This document shows positions 12,671-25,460 of a DNA stretch of 64,000 nucleotides, piece after piece. The position numbers and the translations under genes are program-made. Origin of the DNA: Callipepla californica brunnescens (taxonomy: Eukaryota; Chordata; Aves; Galliformes; Odontophoridae). The stretch is from NCBI GenBank assembly GCA_023055505.1, contig JALIRH010000074.1:1397001-1461000 (forward strand), in the 5' to 3' direction. Within the stretch, counting starts at the first letter, position 1. Each line of letters begins with the position of its first letter. Below the pieces are notes generated by a model. The model ran no database searches. It worked only from the letters and a program-made list of their open reading frames with translations, and was not told the origin of the DNA.

Positions 12671-15600
12671 GTCTCATTTCATCCAGTTAACTTTTCTATG
12701 TCTCTGAAGTTCTACCAGATCAGCGAGACACTGACTGCTGCTTCCTGCCTAGCAGCACAGAAGTGACATAGAGCAATAAGGTTCATTTTGTTGCTGCAAA
12801 AGAGGCAAGGAAGATCGGAGAGCACTTCAGCTGTTGAGACCTTTTGCCACTCTTGAGATTCCTTGGTTACAGTGCCGTGGGAAGGGATGAGCCATTTGGA
12901 TGCTCTGTTGGTGGTCTTTGGATCTGTACAGAGCTTTGACTATTGATGTAATTTTAGATTTATTCAATACACAGCTGTGTTCTGCATGCTTGCATTTTTA
13001 AAAGAAATTAAAATAACCCTGTACACAGATTCTTTGGATATAGCAAGCATCCAATGAAGAACAGACCTGATACAAGAGAAGACAAGGTAGTGAGCCAGAA
13101 CTCTTGATGTTTCCCCCAAAGGGTAAGCTCCCAAAAGTTAAACTAATTAAGGAGGGCACTTAGGCCATGGGGTTAACAGCTGTTCTGGAGGCTACAGAGA
13201 GCTCCTTTAGGAGATGAGGTTAGACTTTGGAAATAGTTCCTTGTGGGAGTATTCAGAAAAATTGCTGTGCACGTGTGCGTGTATGTGTGTGGAATTCAGA
13301 ACTAAGGGTTTAGATGCAGCAGCACAGACAAGGATGGAAATAGGTCAGTCAGTTGTTTAAGTGCTCTCTACGTGTTCCTTCTCTGTGACAGCTCTGAGCA
13401 GCAGTTGGAAGACAGCCTGGGATTTCATTTAGAAGCATGAACCAGAAGAAAAAGAAAGGAGGGGGACATTTTGCTTGTTTTGATGCCCACGTGACCCATT
13501 TTCAATTATCCCTCTCATCCACACTCACTCGGATGCAGTGAGATGCCTACAAATGAGCCATGAGAGAATTTCAAAGGTTTGGATGCTCCATTCTGAGAAC
13601 TCCATGGAAAAGAAAAGAAAGAAAGGATAAACCTGTGTACCTCCTTGGGTTATGAAATATGGCTTGAAATTGCTTGAGGACAGTTTCTCTTGAGGTTTTA
13701 ATATTTTGAAAAACGTGAAGGACTTTGTGTACCTGATCTGGGGTTTGCTATTTTCAGTTGTCTGATCTTGCACTACAGATTGGGATCTTTGCATAGTGGG
13801 TATAACACATGTGAATACCTTTTATAAAATACAAGATTGCTATGTTCCCTTTCTTGTTTGGGGCTACATCACAAATTGCAAAATAAAATTGAAACCTGAA
13901 TAGGGTTCACTTTGTTTTGCTTTTAGCCAAAAGTTGGTCTTCTACTCTAGCCTTAGAGCATCTCAGAGCTGTCTGTGGTTGGCAGCACAGTCCCAGGTGT
14001 ACTAAGTTGCTGTCTGGATGTATTTCTTTGTTAAAACAGGAAGTGGAGAGTGCTGGGAATGGTTACAGTAAGGTTGATCTGCCTTCCTTAAGCTGTTTAA
14101 TATGAGTCAGAAGGTCTGCATGGCAGCTAGCATAAATTTACTGGCATTTTTGTGTATAGAGAAACTAAACAGAGTTGCACAGGTGTTTACATTGATTGGA
14201 TGTGGCCCAGTGTTGTTGGGTTTGTGTGTGTGTATTCTATTGGTGTATTTTTCCCACTGTTTAACAATAATTCTACCAGAGTTCTCTTAATTTTGAGATA
14301 ATTCCAAACCCAATTTTGTCCCATTTTTGCCTGGCAGCTTGGCATTTGTTATGATAGAAGTGGATACATTTGTGGGCTGAGTTTGGACAATGCTCTAGAA
14401 ATAGATTCAAAAGATAGACTTAGCAGTAGCTCCCATTCTCCACGTGTTATAACCAGTCAAATAATAACTTTGCTCAAATGTTCCTTTCTTGTAGTGGTGC
14501 ATTAGTAAAAGCTATGCACACCGTGTTTGCAATAGGAGTTTGCTTTTTACAACTTTGTTTTTCAGTTTCAGCAAACCATGAGCCACATCAGTCATCCCAA
14601 TGTGAGCAGCATAGCCACAGGGATTGCTGCAGAGCACGTGTTGTAGCTGCCATTGTTCACAAACAGAAGTCCTGACTTCTAATTTCAGGAGTGTGGGGGA
14701 ATCAAAAGAACTGTGGTCACAACTTTAGAGGGAGAAGATTTTGTTGTCTTTGAAAATTGTCCCAATTATTGTGCTGGTTGTCTTAGCTAAGACTACTTCC
14801 AGTTTTCAATAACATGTTTGTATATTGTTCAATACGGGGAAGCAGTTTCAATTATTTCTGAAGGACAAAAAAGTTGATAATTGTCCTTTTTCTGCTTCAT
14901 ATCTATCTCTGAACCTCCATCTGATAGTCATCCTGTCAGAATTGTCAAGAGAAGTAAAAAGCTAACAGCCTTTTTAAGCCAAATAAAATACTGTTTTCCA
15001 GTTACACTTGTATATTGCATTCCGGGGAATAGAGGGTAAATCTGTAGTGTTTGTGGGAAGTAGGGCTCCTTGGGTTTGTTCATTTCTTTCACACATGCAC
15101 ACACTGGGTGGTAAGCTGCTCTGCTACAATGAAGAAAGAGACATCAATACTAATTTCTTTCTATCTTGGCTAAAGTTGCCTGCCTTAGTCTAGGGCAAGT
15201 TGCTTTTTTGTGTCTGGAGATTGGTGAACCTGGAATGCTTAGCTATCCCGTGACCACCTGATGAATGTTATTTGCTCTTTATTCTTGCCTTGATAATCAC
15301 CCATGAGGAAAACATGAGAAAATTTGGAGCTGGGTTTCTCTTCATGTAAATGAGACTCACTGAGGCCTCTTAAATCCTTACATGAGTATCTTGGATCTTA
15401 AATGTTCAAATGAAATTCTTCTGCGGATATGCTGTTTTGGTGCACTTGTTACTTACAGCTGAATGTCTGTCTGGGTTTTCAGTGGGAACGACCTTGCTTG
15501 GAATAGCAATGTTTCCTTTGCTGGCTGTAACCCAGAAGCATGGAAGGATGCACGCAGTCAGAATGAACCAAATATTTTTCTGCTTCTTGCAGGGAGGGAT

Positions 15601-16032
15601 GTGATTTATTTACTTTTTTCAGAGACCTGATTTGCTATTTATGACTCTGTCAGACAAGTCCAGCATGATCTTGGATGATTCATTCAATCTCCCTCTGTTT
15701 CTCGGTCGTTGTAGTTGCAAAGTGAGACTAATATCATGCACCTGCCTTGATGCAGCACTGGAGAACATTTCATTAATGCTTGTGAAATGTTCCAAGAACC
15801 AGTGAAATCCAAACCACAGATGCCTGAGTTTTAGGGGCTTTTATTAAGCTCTTGAAGTACCAAGTCTTTAGTTCTGGAAGTTGAGAAAACTGTAGAACTG
15901 TAATGTCTGAATTCAAAATCTCCATCCCTAATTACAGGTTATGTGAAGTGACTCATAGTTTAATAGACAGTGAAGTCCAGGTCAATGTTGGGTACCTAGA
16001 CATAAACTAATTAGCCACATCATGCAGTGAAA

Positions 16033-16065
16033 TGGTCTGTTTGATAAGAATTGGTCTGTTTGATA
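16033..16065. repeat. 14-bp direct repeat
   Basis: tggtctgtttgata occurs at 16033-16046 and again at 16052-16065, a tandem duplication with a 19-base period. Confidence 0.85.
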
Positions 16066-19000
16066 TTTCATTCTTGGGACCTAAGGGAGACAGAACACAT
16101 CAGTAACTAAAATGTGGATGGATCTCTGTGAGGGAGAGGAAAACAGAGATCAAGACAATGGATGTGATTACATTAGCCTGCATGGTGAGGACGTTGGGTA
16201 TTTGTGCTTTCTGCCTGACCAGGGCTTAGATATAGGATGAATTCCTCATAAGATATTTTCTCTTCTTGATGCATTTTTTTTTTCCACCCTCTCTGCTACA
16301 GAAAAATGTTTCTTCAGATTTTTTTTACTTGTAGTTTGTTAGAACATGTTATTTTTGCTTCTGGTACTAGCATATGGATTTTTCTGTGTGTGACAAAATA
16401 GCACTTTACTTAGGAATTGTTGTTCCACCTGTTGCTCAAGATCCTCAGTTTTAAACGCACTCTTTAGTTGGAATTGCTTTCAGGCATCTACTATAACACT
16501 TGACAATGTTACAAAGAAGCAAAAATTCAGCAGCGTAATTTCAAGTGTCTGTCCAGATATCAGACCTTTCTTTTCCGTGGATTTTTCTATCACCTTGCAT
16601 TGTGCTAAACAATAATAATAATCCGTTCAGTCACCTGGAGTATTTTGCTAATCGGTACTTATACTTTGAAGCTATCTTCAGGATTTAGATAGGAAAAGCA
16701 AGCTGAGACCAGGGAAATACAAAGTGATTGTGACATCCTTTTCCTTTTGAAAGAAGCATTTGGTGTTGTCTCTCTTAAATGCACATGCTTTGTGATACGG
16801 TCTCATGTTATTGATAATCACAGACTATTTCTGTGCTCTGCTTTTGTTTAGGGGCTCTTACAAATCAGGCTCATTAATTTTTCTTTCCTTCCAATGGGAC
16901 AGTGGCGTTAACACGCTGATTTCTTTGCGTGGAAATGACATTAAAATATTTATTGTATTTAACTTCCTCTGTTGCAATATTTACTCATTGCTGTGCGGTG
17001 TCTTATCTTATGGCCTGATGGATTTCACTATGATGTGATTTATTGCATTTTGTGTACCTTTCACTCCATTTTTATCAGATGTTTAGAAAACAGATGGAAT
17101 TAATAGAAGAAAGTGCCTGTGTACTTTATCTGTTCAAAACAAAATTTTGCATAATAAAATATGAATCCATCCAGGACCTTGCCCAAATTTTTGAAAATAT
17201 ATTTTAACGAAGAAAAAAAACCTTATCTTTCTCCACTTGGATTTTTCATCTTTCTTCTCATCGTTTCTAATCATGTTGCTTAAACTATTTTCTCAACTTC
17301 AAAAATCTTTCTGGAATTAAGTGGCTTCTGCATCTTGACAATGCAACATTTTGATGCATGTGTTTTTTGTATCCTGATTAGAGTGGTATAACTCCTGCTT
17401 TCCTGCACCAGTCTCAAAACTCAATTCATAAAACAGAGTTTCATACAAGATTCTACCACTAGGGTGACAAAACAGTGAGACTCACTGATACCACACATAG
17501 GTAATCCATTTTCCAGAGGCTGACTAGTGAAGTTGGATTGCCAGGGGTCTTTAGAGTTGCTTTGCTTTCTTTTTCTATGTCTCTGTTCTTGTCTTCCGGG
17601 CTTCAATATATTTTCTTTGAAACATAAGAAAGGCATTTTCCTCTCCTCTTTGCTCTGGCCATAGAACTATAGTTTCTATGTGTTACCATTACAGGTGAAC
17701 CACTTAATTTTGAAAGCCTTAAATTTGTTTACTTAGATCTTCTCTTTCAAGCTCATTTGCGGTCAGGGTGACCCATTTCACTACTGTCAGAGTTTGTTTT
17801 ATTTGATTAATTCCACCCTGTGAGTTTGAATGTGAATTTCAGATAGGGATACCACAGTGTTCTTGGCAAACATTCAGGTCAAGGCAGTAGAGAAGAACAA
17901 TTTGATTTTGAAAGTAGTAAATTGCTCTTTTCTCTACATGCCTCCAGCAATCCCATTTCATGGGCCTTAAGAACAAGTTGCTTTGAAATTTTGTTGCAAA
18001 GGAAAAACAAGAGTCCACTTCCAAAATACTCCAAGGTGCAAAAACTAACTCCCAAAATCAAAGAACTACTTCAGTCCACAATGGAAGACACAGCACTTGG
18101 ATCCTTGCCTTAACTTGGGCAAACCACATATCAGCACCATTGAGTCGTTTTCTGATTGCCTGCTGAATATGGAAGCACTACTCCATGCAAAGTACAGTTG
18201 AAGGGACTGATTCCTGCACCCCACTGAGAAGATGGCACAGTGGGATGGGGTGGGAGTACTTAGGCTTTGCTTCATCATATTAGAAGCAGATGGATCATGG
18301 ATGTAGTCTGAACTAATATTCCTTGGCTTTGTCAGTGATGCTTCAAGACAAGCTTGCCATGGGAGGCACTGCTGGTGCTGAGGCAGTGAGTAACAACCAT
18401 GCAGTGTTTCATTGCTTTTAATGTTGAGAGAATAAGGAAGCTAATGGGAAAGTCTGCTCAGAAGGTGGGATTTAGTTTGTCTGCTTACAGCTTAAATGAG
18501 TGTCTATACAAATCTGGAACAGAAGAAAGCTGTCTAATCGCTTAATGATCACTACAAGATCATTGCACTGTCCCATTAAAACCTTAGTCCCATGTCAGCT
18601 TGAATATGGGCAAAAGATGGATTTGTGAAAAACAGCATGTTGTGGGGGAAATAAAAAATTCATTTAGGCTTTTCAGATTCATAAAGAGCCTTAGCTGAAT
18701 GTAAGCTCTTTAGAAGCTATTCCTGTGGCTTTCTCTAGAATCTGTTCACTCATTCTGAATTTTAACTCAGATTTTTAAAAGGTCATGTTTGTTAAGGAGA
18801 AAGCAACATTTGACAGGGCTGACTTATTTTTTAACAGTCTCGGGGGTAGCAGGGTAGGAGAATTCTACTTGCAGCCCAGTGAATGAAACAGGCAAGCTTC
18901 ATCTTTGCTTCTAACTTTCCTAAGGCTTTAAACAGTTTTTAAAATGTTCTCTTCGCTCCAGGCTCCCTACTTCTTAGTCTCCCTGTGTGTCTAGAGGACA

Positions 19001-22000
19001 CCGTCAATATCCTCCTCCCACCTCTAAATTCTAAGGATGAATTGTTTCATGTTTGTTTATGCTAAGCCACGAAAGCTTGAAATTGAAATCTGTTTGCTCC
19101 TCCACTTCCCACTCATATATGTTCTCATTCATTGTACATTTTTGCTATAGGATTGTATCTCAAGGGTGCTGAACTGTGTTAGACTGCAAATATGCATAAA
19201 GAAAAATAAATGGTTCCAAAGGCCTCTTGTGAAGCCTGCTGTCCCACAGCTGGGTTCTCTGGTGTCTACTGAGCTAGGAACAGTAATTGAAACTTTCTCT
19301 TTATTTAGAGATTTTCATAGAATTAAATGAAAAAGAAATTAACGTGAACGTCTGGAGGTCTTCAATCTGACTCCTTTCTCAAAGAAGAGCTAGCCTTAGT
19401 ATTATGTTTATTTCCTAGGGCTTTTTCCAGTCACATTTTGAAAGTCCTGTGGATAGAAATTTGTGGGCTCCTGGTTTGTTTAGTGTGTTGTCATTTGCAT
19501 GTTTTTAATGTTTGGATTCTGTATTGCCTAATAAAGTTTTACTTCATTAAATAATATTTTCTTCAGTGGAGATGACGATAGAAGCACCCTTTTTTCTTCT
19601 GCTTAGTTGCCTATCTTCATAGAATTTAAAGGAACTGAAAGTCTTTGATGTTATTGTCAAATTTGGTTGAAACTCATCCACTGACTCCAAAATTCAGCAG
19701 AAGATAACATAGGCATAAACAGCAGGACCCAACCAGCCATTTCCTTTAACTGAAAGGACACAAGTCCTGCAGCATGCATAAGCATGTCAGTGTTTGTATT
19801 TTTTATTCCTGAGGTCATCTTGAACTGTATTTCCTTCCGCTGCTGTGGCGTCTTAAATTTCACGTGATATACTTGAGATGATGAATACTTGTTCTTTTAA
19901 CAGAGGATGACATAGGCCAGCTTTTGAGCTTGCGGTAACAGGCATGAGAATTTCTCAGAGATGTTACTGAAGTGATTGTAAGTTTTCCTTGTAATATTTG
20001 ACTGAAGGTATATTGAAGTCATACATACTTCAATTTTTGATCAGTGCTATACAAGGTTTCTGGGAAATGTAACATATGGCTGAGAATTTCTGTTTCATTT
20101 TGCTAACATAATTTTAGTATACCTACATATCTTAGTGCTTTAATATCCATTAATAATTTGTCTGATTGAATGGACAGTTCACTAGAAAACAAGGTAGACC
20201 ATAATGCCAGGGAGATGCAGTTAGACTGAAAGAAGTGCTCATCTTTGACAGCTCTGGAGCTCTCTGGCTGCTAAAGTTTGAAAGTGAAATTTCTAAGGAT
20301 GAGAAGAGATACAGAAAGCCAGATCCAGTGGCATATCATAATTTCATATTGGATGATCTCTTTAAGGATTGCATAAAAAAAAGGCATCAGTTCTGCATGG
20401 AAGTAACTGAACTGACAAGAAACTTTTCACTCCTGAATGTTTAGGCAACACAGTGGCTTTTTTGATCAGCAAGTGTAACGTGGGGAGTTGGGATAACAAG
20501 TGTGCTAAGAACATCTTCCACCTGAAATCTCTCCTGCTCTGTATGCATAAAAATTACCAGCAGATTTAGTTTAGTACAGTGCTTCATCCTCAGCTCTTTT
20601 CTTCAGATATTGCATGTCCTCATCAATGGTTGTATTATCCTATAAATTTGTAGGAAATGGTATAATACTAAAAATTTTTATTGACTGATAGGCAAAACAG
20701 CTTTTCTGGCCACTTTTCCCCCAAAATGCTTGTTTTCTGAGGATAACAACAAAAAAGCAAACGCTCCAAATCCCCGGTTTTCTTTTCAGATTTAACATTC
20801 TTATCAGGATTCTCAGACTAATCTTTCATTGTACCATTACTCATTGCAATGAGATGTTTTCAGTGCTCCAGAATCAAAATGTGTAGTTTCAGCTTGGCTT
20901 AGTATCAGATCGCATTCTTCTGGTGTGTTGCAGTGATTGATAGAAGTTACTGTTTGAGTGCTTTTACACTCCCATTCTTCTGCATCAGACAAGCATCCAT
21001 TTCAGACAACTGACCCATATCTCATGCAGTGGCACCAAATCTCCTCATACACTGTTTTGACTTAGTAAGAGGAGATGCCATGGGGTAATATGAGAAATAA
21101 ATGTTTTCCAGGAAGCTTGCTGTCTTGTAGTATGCTTAACCAATAGGACTGGTGGAAAACACAAAGCCAAAGTGATCTGAGGTAAAAACTGTTAATGGAA
21201 CAGAGACCACTGTGCTGTCAAAGAGTTCCTCCTTCTCTGTGTTGTTTGGGCTGAGGCGAGGCAATGCCACGCCGTGAAGCTCAGATGGTAAAACTCTGCC
21301 CCTTAAATTAAGAAGTGATTGGAAAAGATCTGAGCCTGATTTAACTTCCTTTGAAAGCGTCTGGGCTTTCTGTTGATTGCAATCAAGAGGCAGATCAGGG
21401 CTTTATAGCTTGCCTGCCATCTTCTGAAATGTTATGTGACAAACAAGGCACTGGTGTTATTTCAGTTATGAAATGTTTGTTATTTTGTTGTAGCAGTGAT
21501 TATGGGAAGAGCATTTGCATCATGCTCAGACTTTCTGGTGGACTTTGCAAAAGGTGAATGCTCTGGTATTTTGTGTTGCTGTTTTTTAACTGACTTGGCC
21601 ACTCCGTCCCTTTGCTAATGTGCAATATTCAGCTGGCAGGTATTAAAACAACCTAATAGAATAAGGTTAATCTGCTCTCTTTAATTAGATGGCAATATGT
21701 AACACACCCAGTGGGCCAGATGACCTTGAAAATTAAAGTGAGAACAGAGACACATTTGAGAGGAAAAAAAAATCTTTAGTTACAGTAAGCAGGGGGTTGA
21801 AAGAACTAGAGGCACGTATTTGTGTGTGTATATGTAGATCTGTTGTACATATATATATATTTAAAACCTCAGAGAATTTCTCTCATAAACTAGTCTGGAA
21901 TATCTTATTGCTTTTAGAAGTGTTTTGTAAGAGAATGTTAAGTGTGAAGTAGTGCAATCTTGCTGAAAGGGAATCTCACTAAAATTCAGACTATGTCAGG

Positions 22001-22391
22001 AAACCTTCCTGTGATTCCATAAACCACTTAATCTCCATCTACAGAGCCTGATATATCCCCATCACTGTAGTGCCAAAGTACTTCATAATCCTTCACGTAT
22101 TTCCTCTTAAAACACTGTGGAGGGTCAGTAATAAAATTATTTTTACAAGAGGAGAACTTAGGCATTGCAGTTTTTCTATGGACTGGATAAGATGTCCCCA
22201 GAGTCTTTTGTTACCACCCTATGTGAACCACTGCGTTATTTTTCCCATTTCTGTAATATTATGCAACCTGTAGCTTTGTTCAGGTCTTTATGCAATTGTA
22301 AATTTACTTAATAGTGGCAAAGGGACTTTGTATTGGAGCACCTGGCTAACGGATGTATCCCCGACTCTACCTGCTGCTAGCTACTGATGCG

Positions 22392-22414
22392 TGGACAAGC
22401 TGCTTGCTTGTCCA
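22392..22414. repeat. Perfect 8-bp inverted repeat
   Basis: tggacaag and cttgtcca around a 7-base loop. Probably chance. Confidence 0.8.
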
Positions 22415-24537
22415 TTGCAGTGTGCATGGATTGAGTATCCCTGTGCAGATACAATAAAAGGGCCTTCTCTTCTGCTAGCTCAAAATGGATGGATATTTAT
22501 GTATCCAATCCAAAACATGTTTGCAGAATGAGCTAGCTGCAGATATGGTAAGTCTGTGCAGGACTACAATCATGAGTGGGAAATACCTAAGTGCATTAGA
22601 GCCCATTAGCAAGCATAGCTCTAAAAGGAAGCCAGCGGTCAAGCTCACTGGTGCCGGGCAGTTAAATCATGCTAGTTAGCATTCAGCTGCAGGTTGCCAG
22701 TCCTGTGCTGCTTTTCTGTTTGCTGTCTCGTCAGAATAGAGCACGCCTTCTTGACAGTTTTGGTAATAAGTCAAACTTGCACTTCAGGGTATCAGAGAAG
22801 GCCTTTGAGCTGTGGAGATGGATTTCTTCTGGCTGAGTTTTGACGTGGACCTGTTGAAAATGTGTGTGTGTAGCATCAGTGTAGTAACATAAGTGATGGT
22901 TCTGGATGCAAATTGTCTGGCAGCCTGCAATGTAGTTGAGTAAGTGGTTAATGCTATACAGAAGAGTAAGGGCAAGTTCAGGCACAGAGCTAACCATGCA
23001 GGGTCTCAGAGTTAACTGCAGCAGCACTGGAATCCAAAAAAAATACAAAGTGAAATGGCTGAATTAAGGTATAACTGAAAAACACCCCGAACCCTTATAT
23101 CTTCTATTAATATCTTACCATTTGATAGGGACATTCACTTTCAACTTTCCTAATTCCTAATCTAGGCTGTTTCTAATACTCTGCCCATTCACATGATTGT
23201 TTTGGTCCTTGCTACAGTCAGCTTCAGCTCAAATTGGATGCATGCTACATAATATGAAGTTCTCTTAAATATCAGTCCTCGGCCTCTTGGATATGGTGAT
23301 TTGAGTTAGTGAGTGCTTCTTATCTTAGTCAGTGTGTTCCCATGATTCTTCTAAGAACTGGGGACAATGTAATTCCCTCTTCTACCAGTGCAGCTGAGAA
23401 AAGAAGTCCATCGGTATTTTATACAGCAATTGTGTCTTGCAGTGCTAAGCACTTTAGGAAAGCTGTGAGGAACTGAATAGCTGTCTCCAGAACAGCTCTG
23501 AGCAGCATGCAGTAAGCATGAGCCTAGGGCTGCGTACTGAGCCATAAGAAAAAGGCACAATATTGAATAATCCGCTCATTAATGAACGGCGTTGATCCTG
23601 AGTGTGGAATAAAGCAAGAACCCTGTGGAAAAACACCCTGTGCTCCCATAGTTGAAGGCTGTCATAATAATGACATACACAGGGCTGAACGAAGGCTGTA
23701 TGTGTCTGTGCAGCTGTGGCATATCCAAACTCCTTAAGAGCCTGGATTTGTGACATTAAGGTTTGCTCCTTGAACTGCAGCCTTCCACGTGTAATAGATC
23801 TGACAGTAGGAGCTGAACTGTCTTTTGGAGCACGTTCATGTAACACCGATCCAGAGCGAACACACAACTCCTTTCTTCTTGCCCAAAGGTGGAGCAGGTT
23901 AAGTAAGACTGCCAACTTCATCTGACAGGAACTACGTGAAATATATGTCGTAACGTGGGGAATGTTGGTGTACAGCTGCTGGAGTGCTCGCTAATGATTG
24001 GGAGGTGTCATGTATTTAAAGCGTGTCTGACTTCCTGAAGCAGAAAGCTCTGGGATATCATGTGAAAGATGAGAAGTACTGGGGAGGCTGGAAAGGAGGA
24101 CCTGTAGGAGTTTGGGCTGCAGGGAGCACTCAGATAGAGATTTGGTAAATTAAACTCATGTGAAGCTAAAATTCACCTCAGTGGGTTACAGCTTGTGATC
24201 TGTGATTTACACGTGGCTCTTGGGCTGCATTCAGGGAAGCTGCAGTGGTCAATGCCTGCAGTGGAAATTTTGGGGATCCAAAAGCTGGAGGAAAAAACTG
24301 CTGTTTTCTTCTCGTTAAGGTGAACTATATGTTTTGTTTTGAAAAGGCCAAACGATGAATCAAGCTTGAAAATGGAAGCACTGTAGGCGGTGTCAGTATA
24401 ACTTGGTTAAAGCACCTGGGTGTGCAAGATTGATGTGAAGTGTGACTCAGCACGCTGCTGGGAGTGGGAGTCCCAGAGCACCTTCCTGGGGTGGGATGGA
24501 GAAGAGCTGCTCCTGCAGAAATCTGTGTGTGGGCTCA

Positions 24538-24602
24538 GAAACAGGCTGCCCCAGAAGGAGCTTGGAGAGGCTGCCTCTCTGGGGACACGCTAAGAATGGT
24601 GT
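24538..24602 (+). mobile_element. Possible CR1 LINE fragment
   Basis: The stretch aacaggctgccccagaagga followed by gcctctctggggac resembles the CR1 3' region (aacaggctgcccagggagg ... ctctggagac). It is short and diverged, and no 3' tail follows. Confidence 0.35.
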
Positions 24603-25019
24603 TCCTTGAAAAACCAAGAAGTGGACTGGAGAATGTGTAGGGCGAATCTGTGCTGATGATCAGCTCTTACCACCTCACATCCCCAGAACACTCACAGGGC
24701 AGGATTCTCCTGTATGAGGGATGGGTTTTATTTCCAGTGCTTTGCTTCGTGCCCAGGAATCCTTCTGGCATTTCTGAGGACCCATGCTGCGGAGAGAGAG
24801 TTTAGCACTGGAATTGAGATGTATCCTGCAGATCAGAGAAGGGAGTCTGCCCATGTCAGGTGCAGAGGCATATTCTCCTTGGTGAGTGTGTCTGTAATGC
24901 CTATTACCAGCTCTGAGAAATGCACGTATTCATCAGAAGGAGAAAATATCCCTTTGTGTTTATTCTTATTTAACATTGTTTACACAGAAAATGGAGAAAC
25001 ACATCTTTAACCGTCATGT

Positions 25020-25460
25020 ACTATTTAAAATTATGTCAGTACACCACGCAGCTCTCATTCTGTAAACATCTACTCCACCGTGTGGTCTCCGGTAGCTAAT
25101 GCTGTTCTGCTCTGTATGGCCACTCGTGTTCTGCCTGGAGCACACTGCAGTGGTTATGTTAAATAGCCTTTGTGAAGGTTTCCAGAGCTCTAAATTAAAA
25201 ATGCAGAAAGCTCGGAAGGGGGGAGAGAGAGATGGGAGAGGGATTCTTTGTAGCTGGAGTGTTAGAATATCTTGCTACCTAATTGCCTTAGAACATGTGG
25301 GCTTGAATGAATCCTCTTTAATGAATAATAGGCAAATGCATAAATCGCAAACCCCAAGCACCCAAATGATGAAATGTGCACTAATGAAGACTCTGACTTC
25401 TCCGACAACAGCAGGTGTAGAGTTGATTTGTAAAACGTCGTGAATATAACAGGTTTAAAA
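25020..25460. promoter_or_regulatory. Candidate conserved non-coding element
   Basis: Mixed-composition, repeat-free stretch with retained CpGs (ccaccgtgtgg, tctccggtag, tctccgac, aacgtcgtg) and homeobox-like cores (tttaatgaataatag, cactaatgaag). Open frames across it have no domain similarity. Regulatory status is inferred from texture alone. Confidence 0.3.

Noticed and set aside
23454..23921. 155-codon open frame, minus strand
   Set aside because: No domain or homologue recognised; frame length alone is not evidence in 64 kb of DNA read in six frames.
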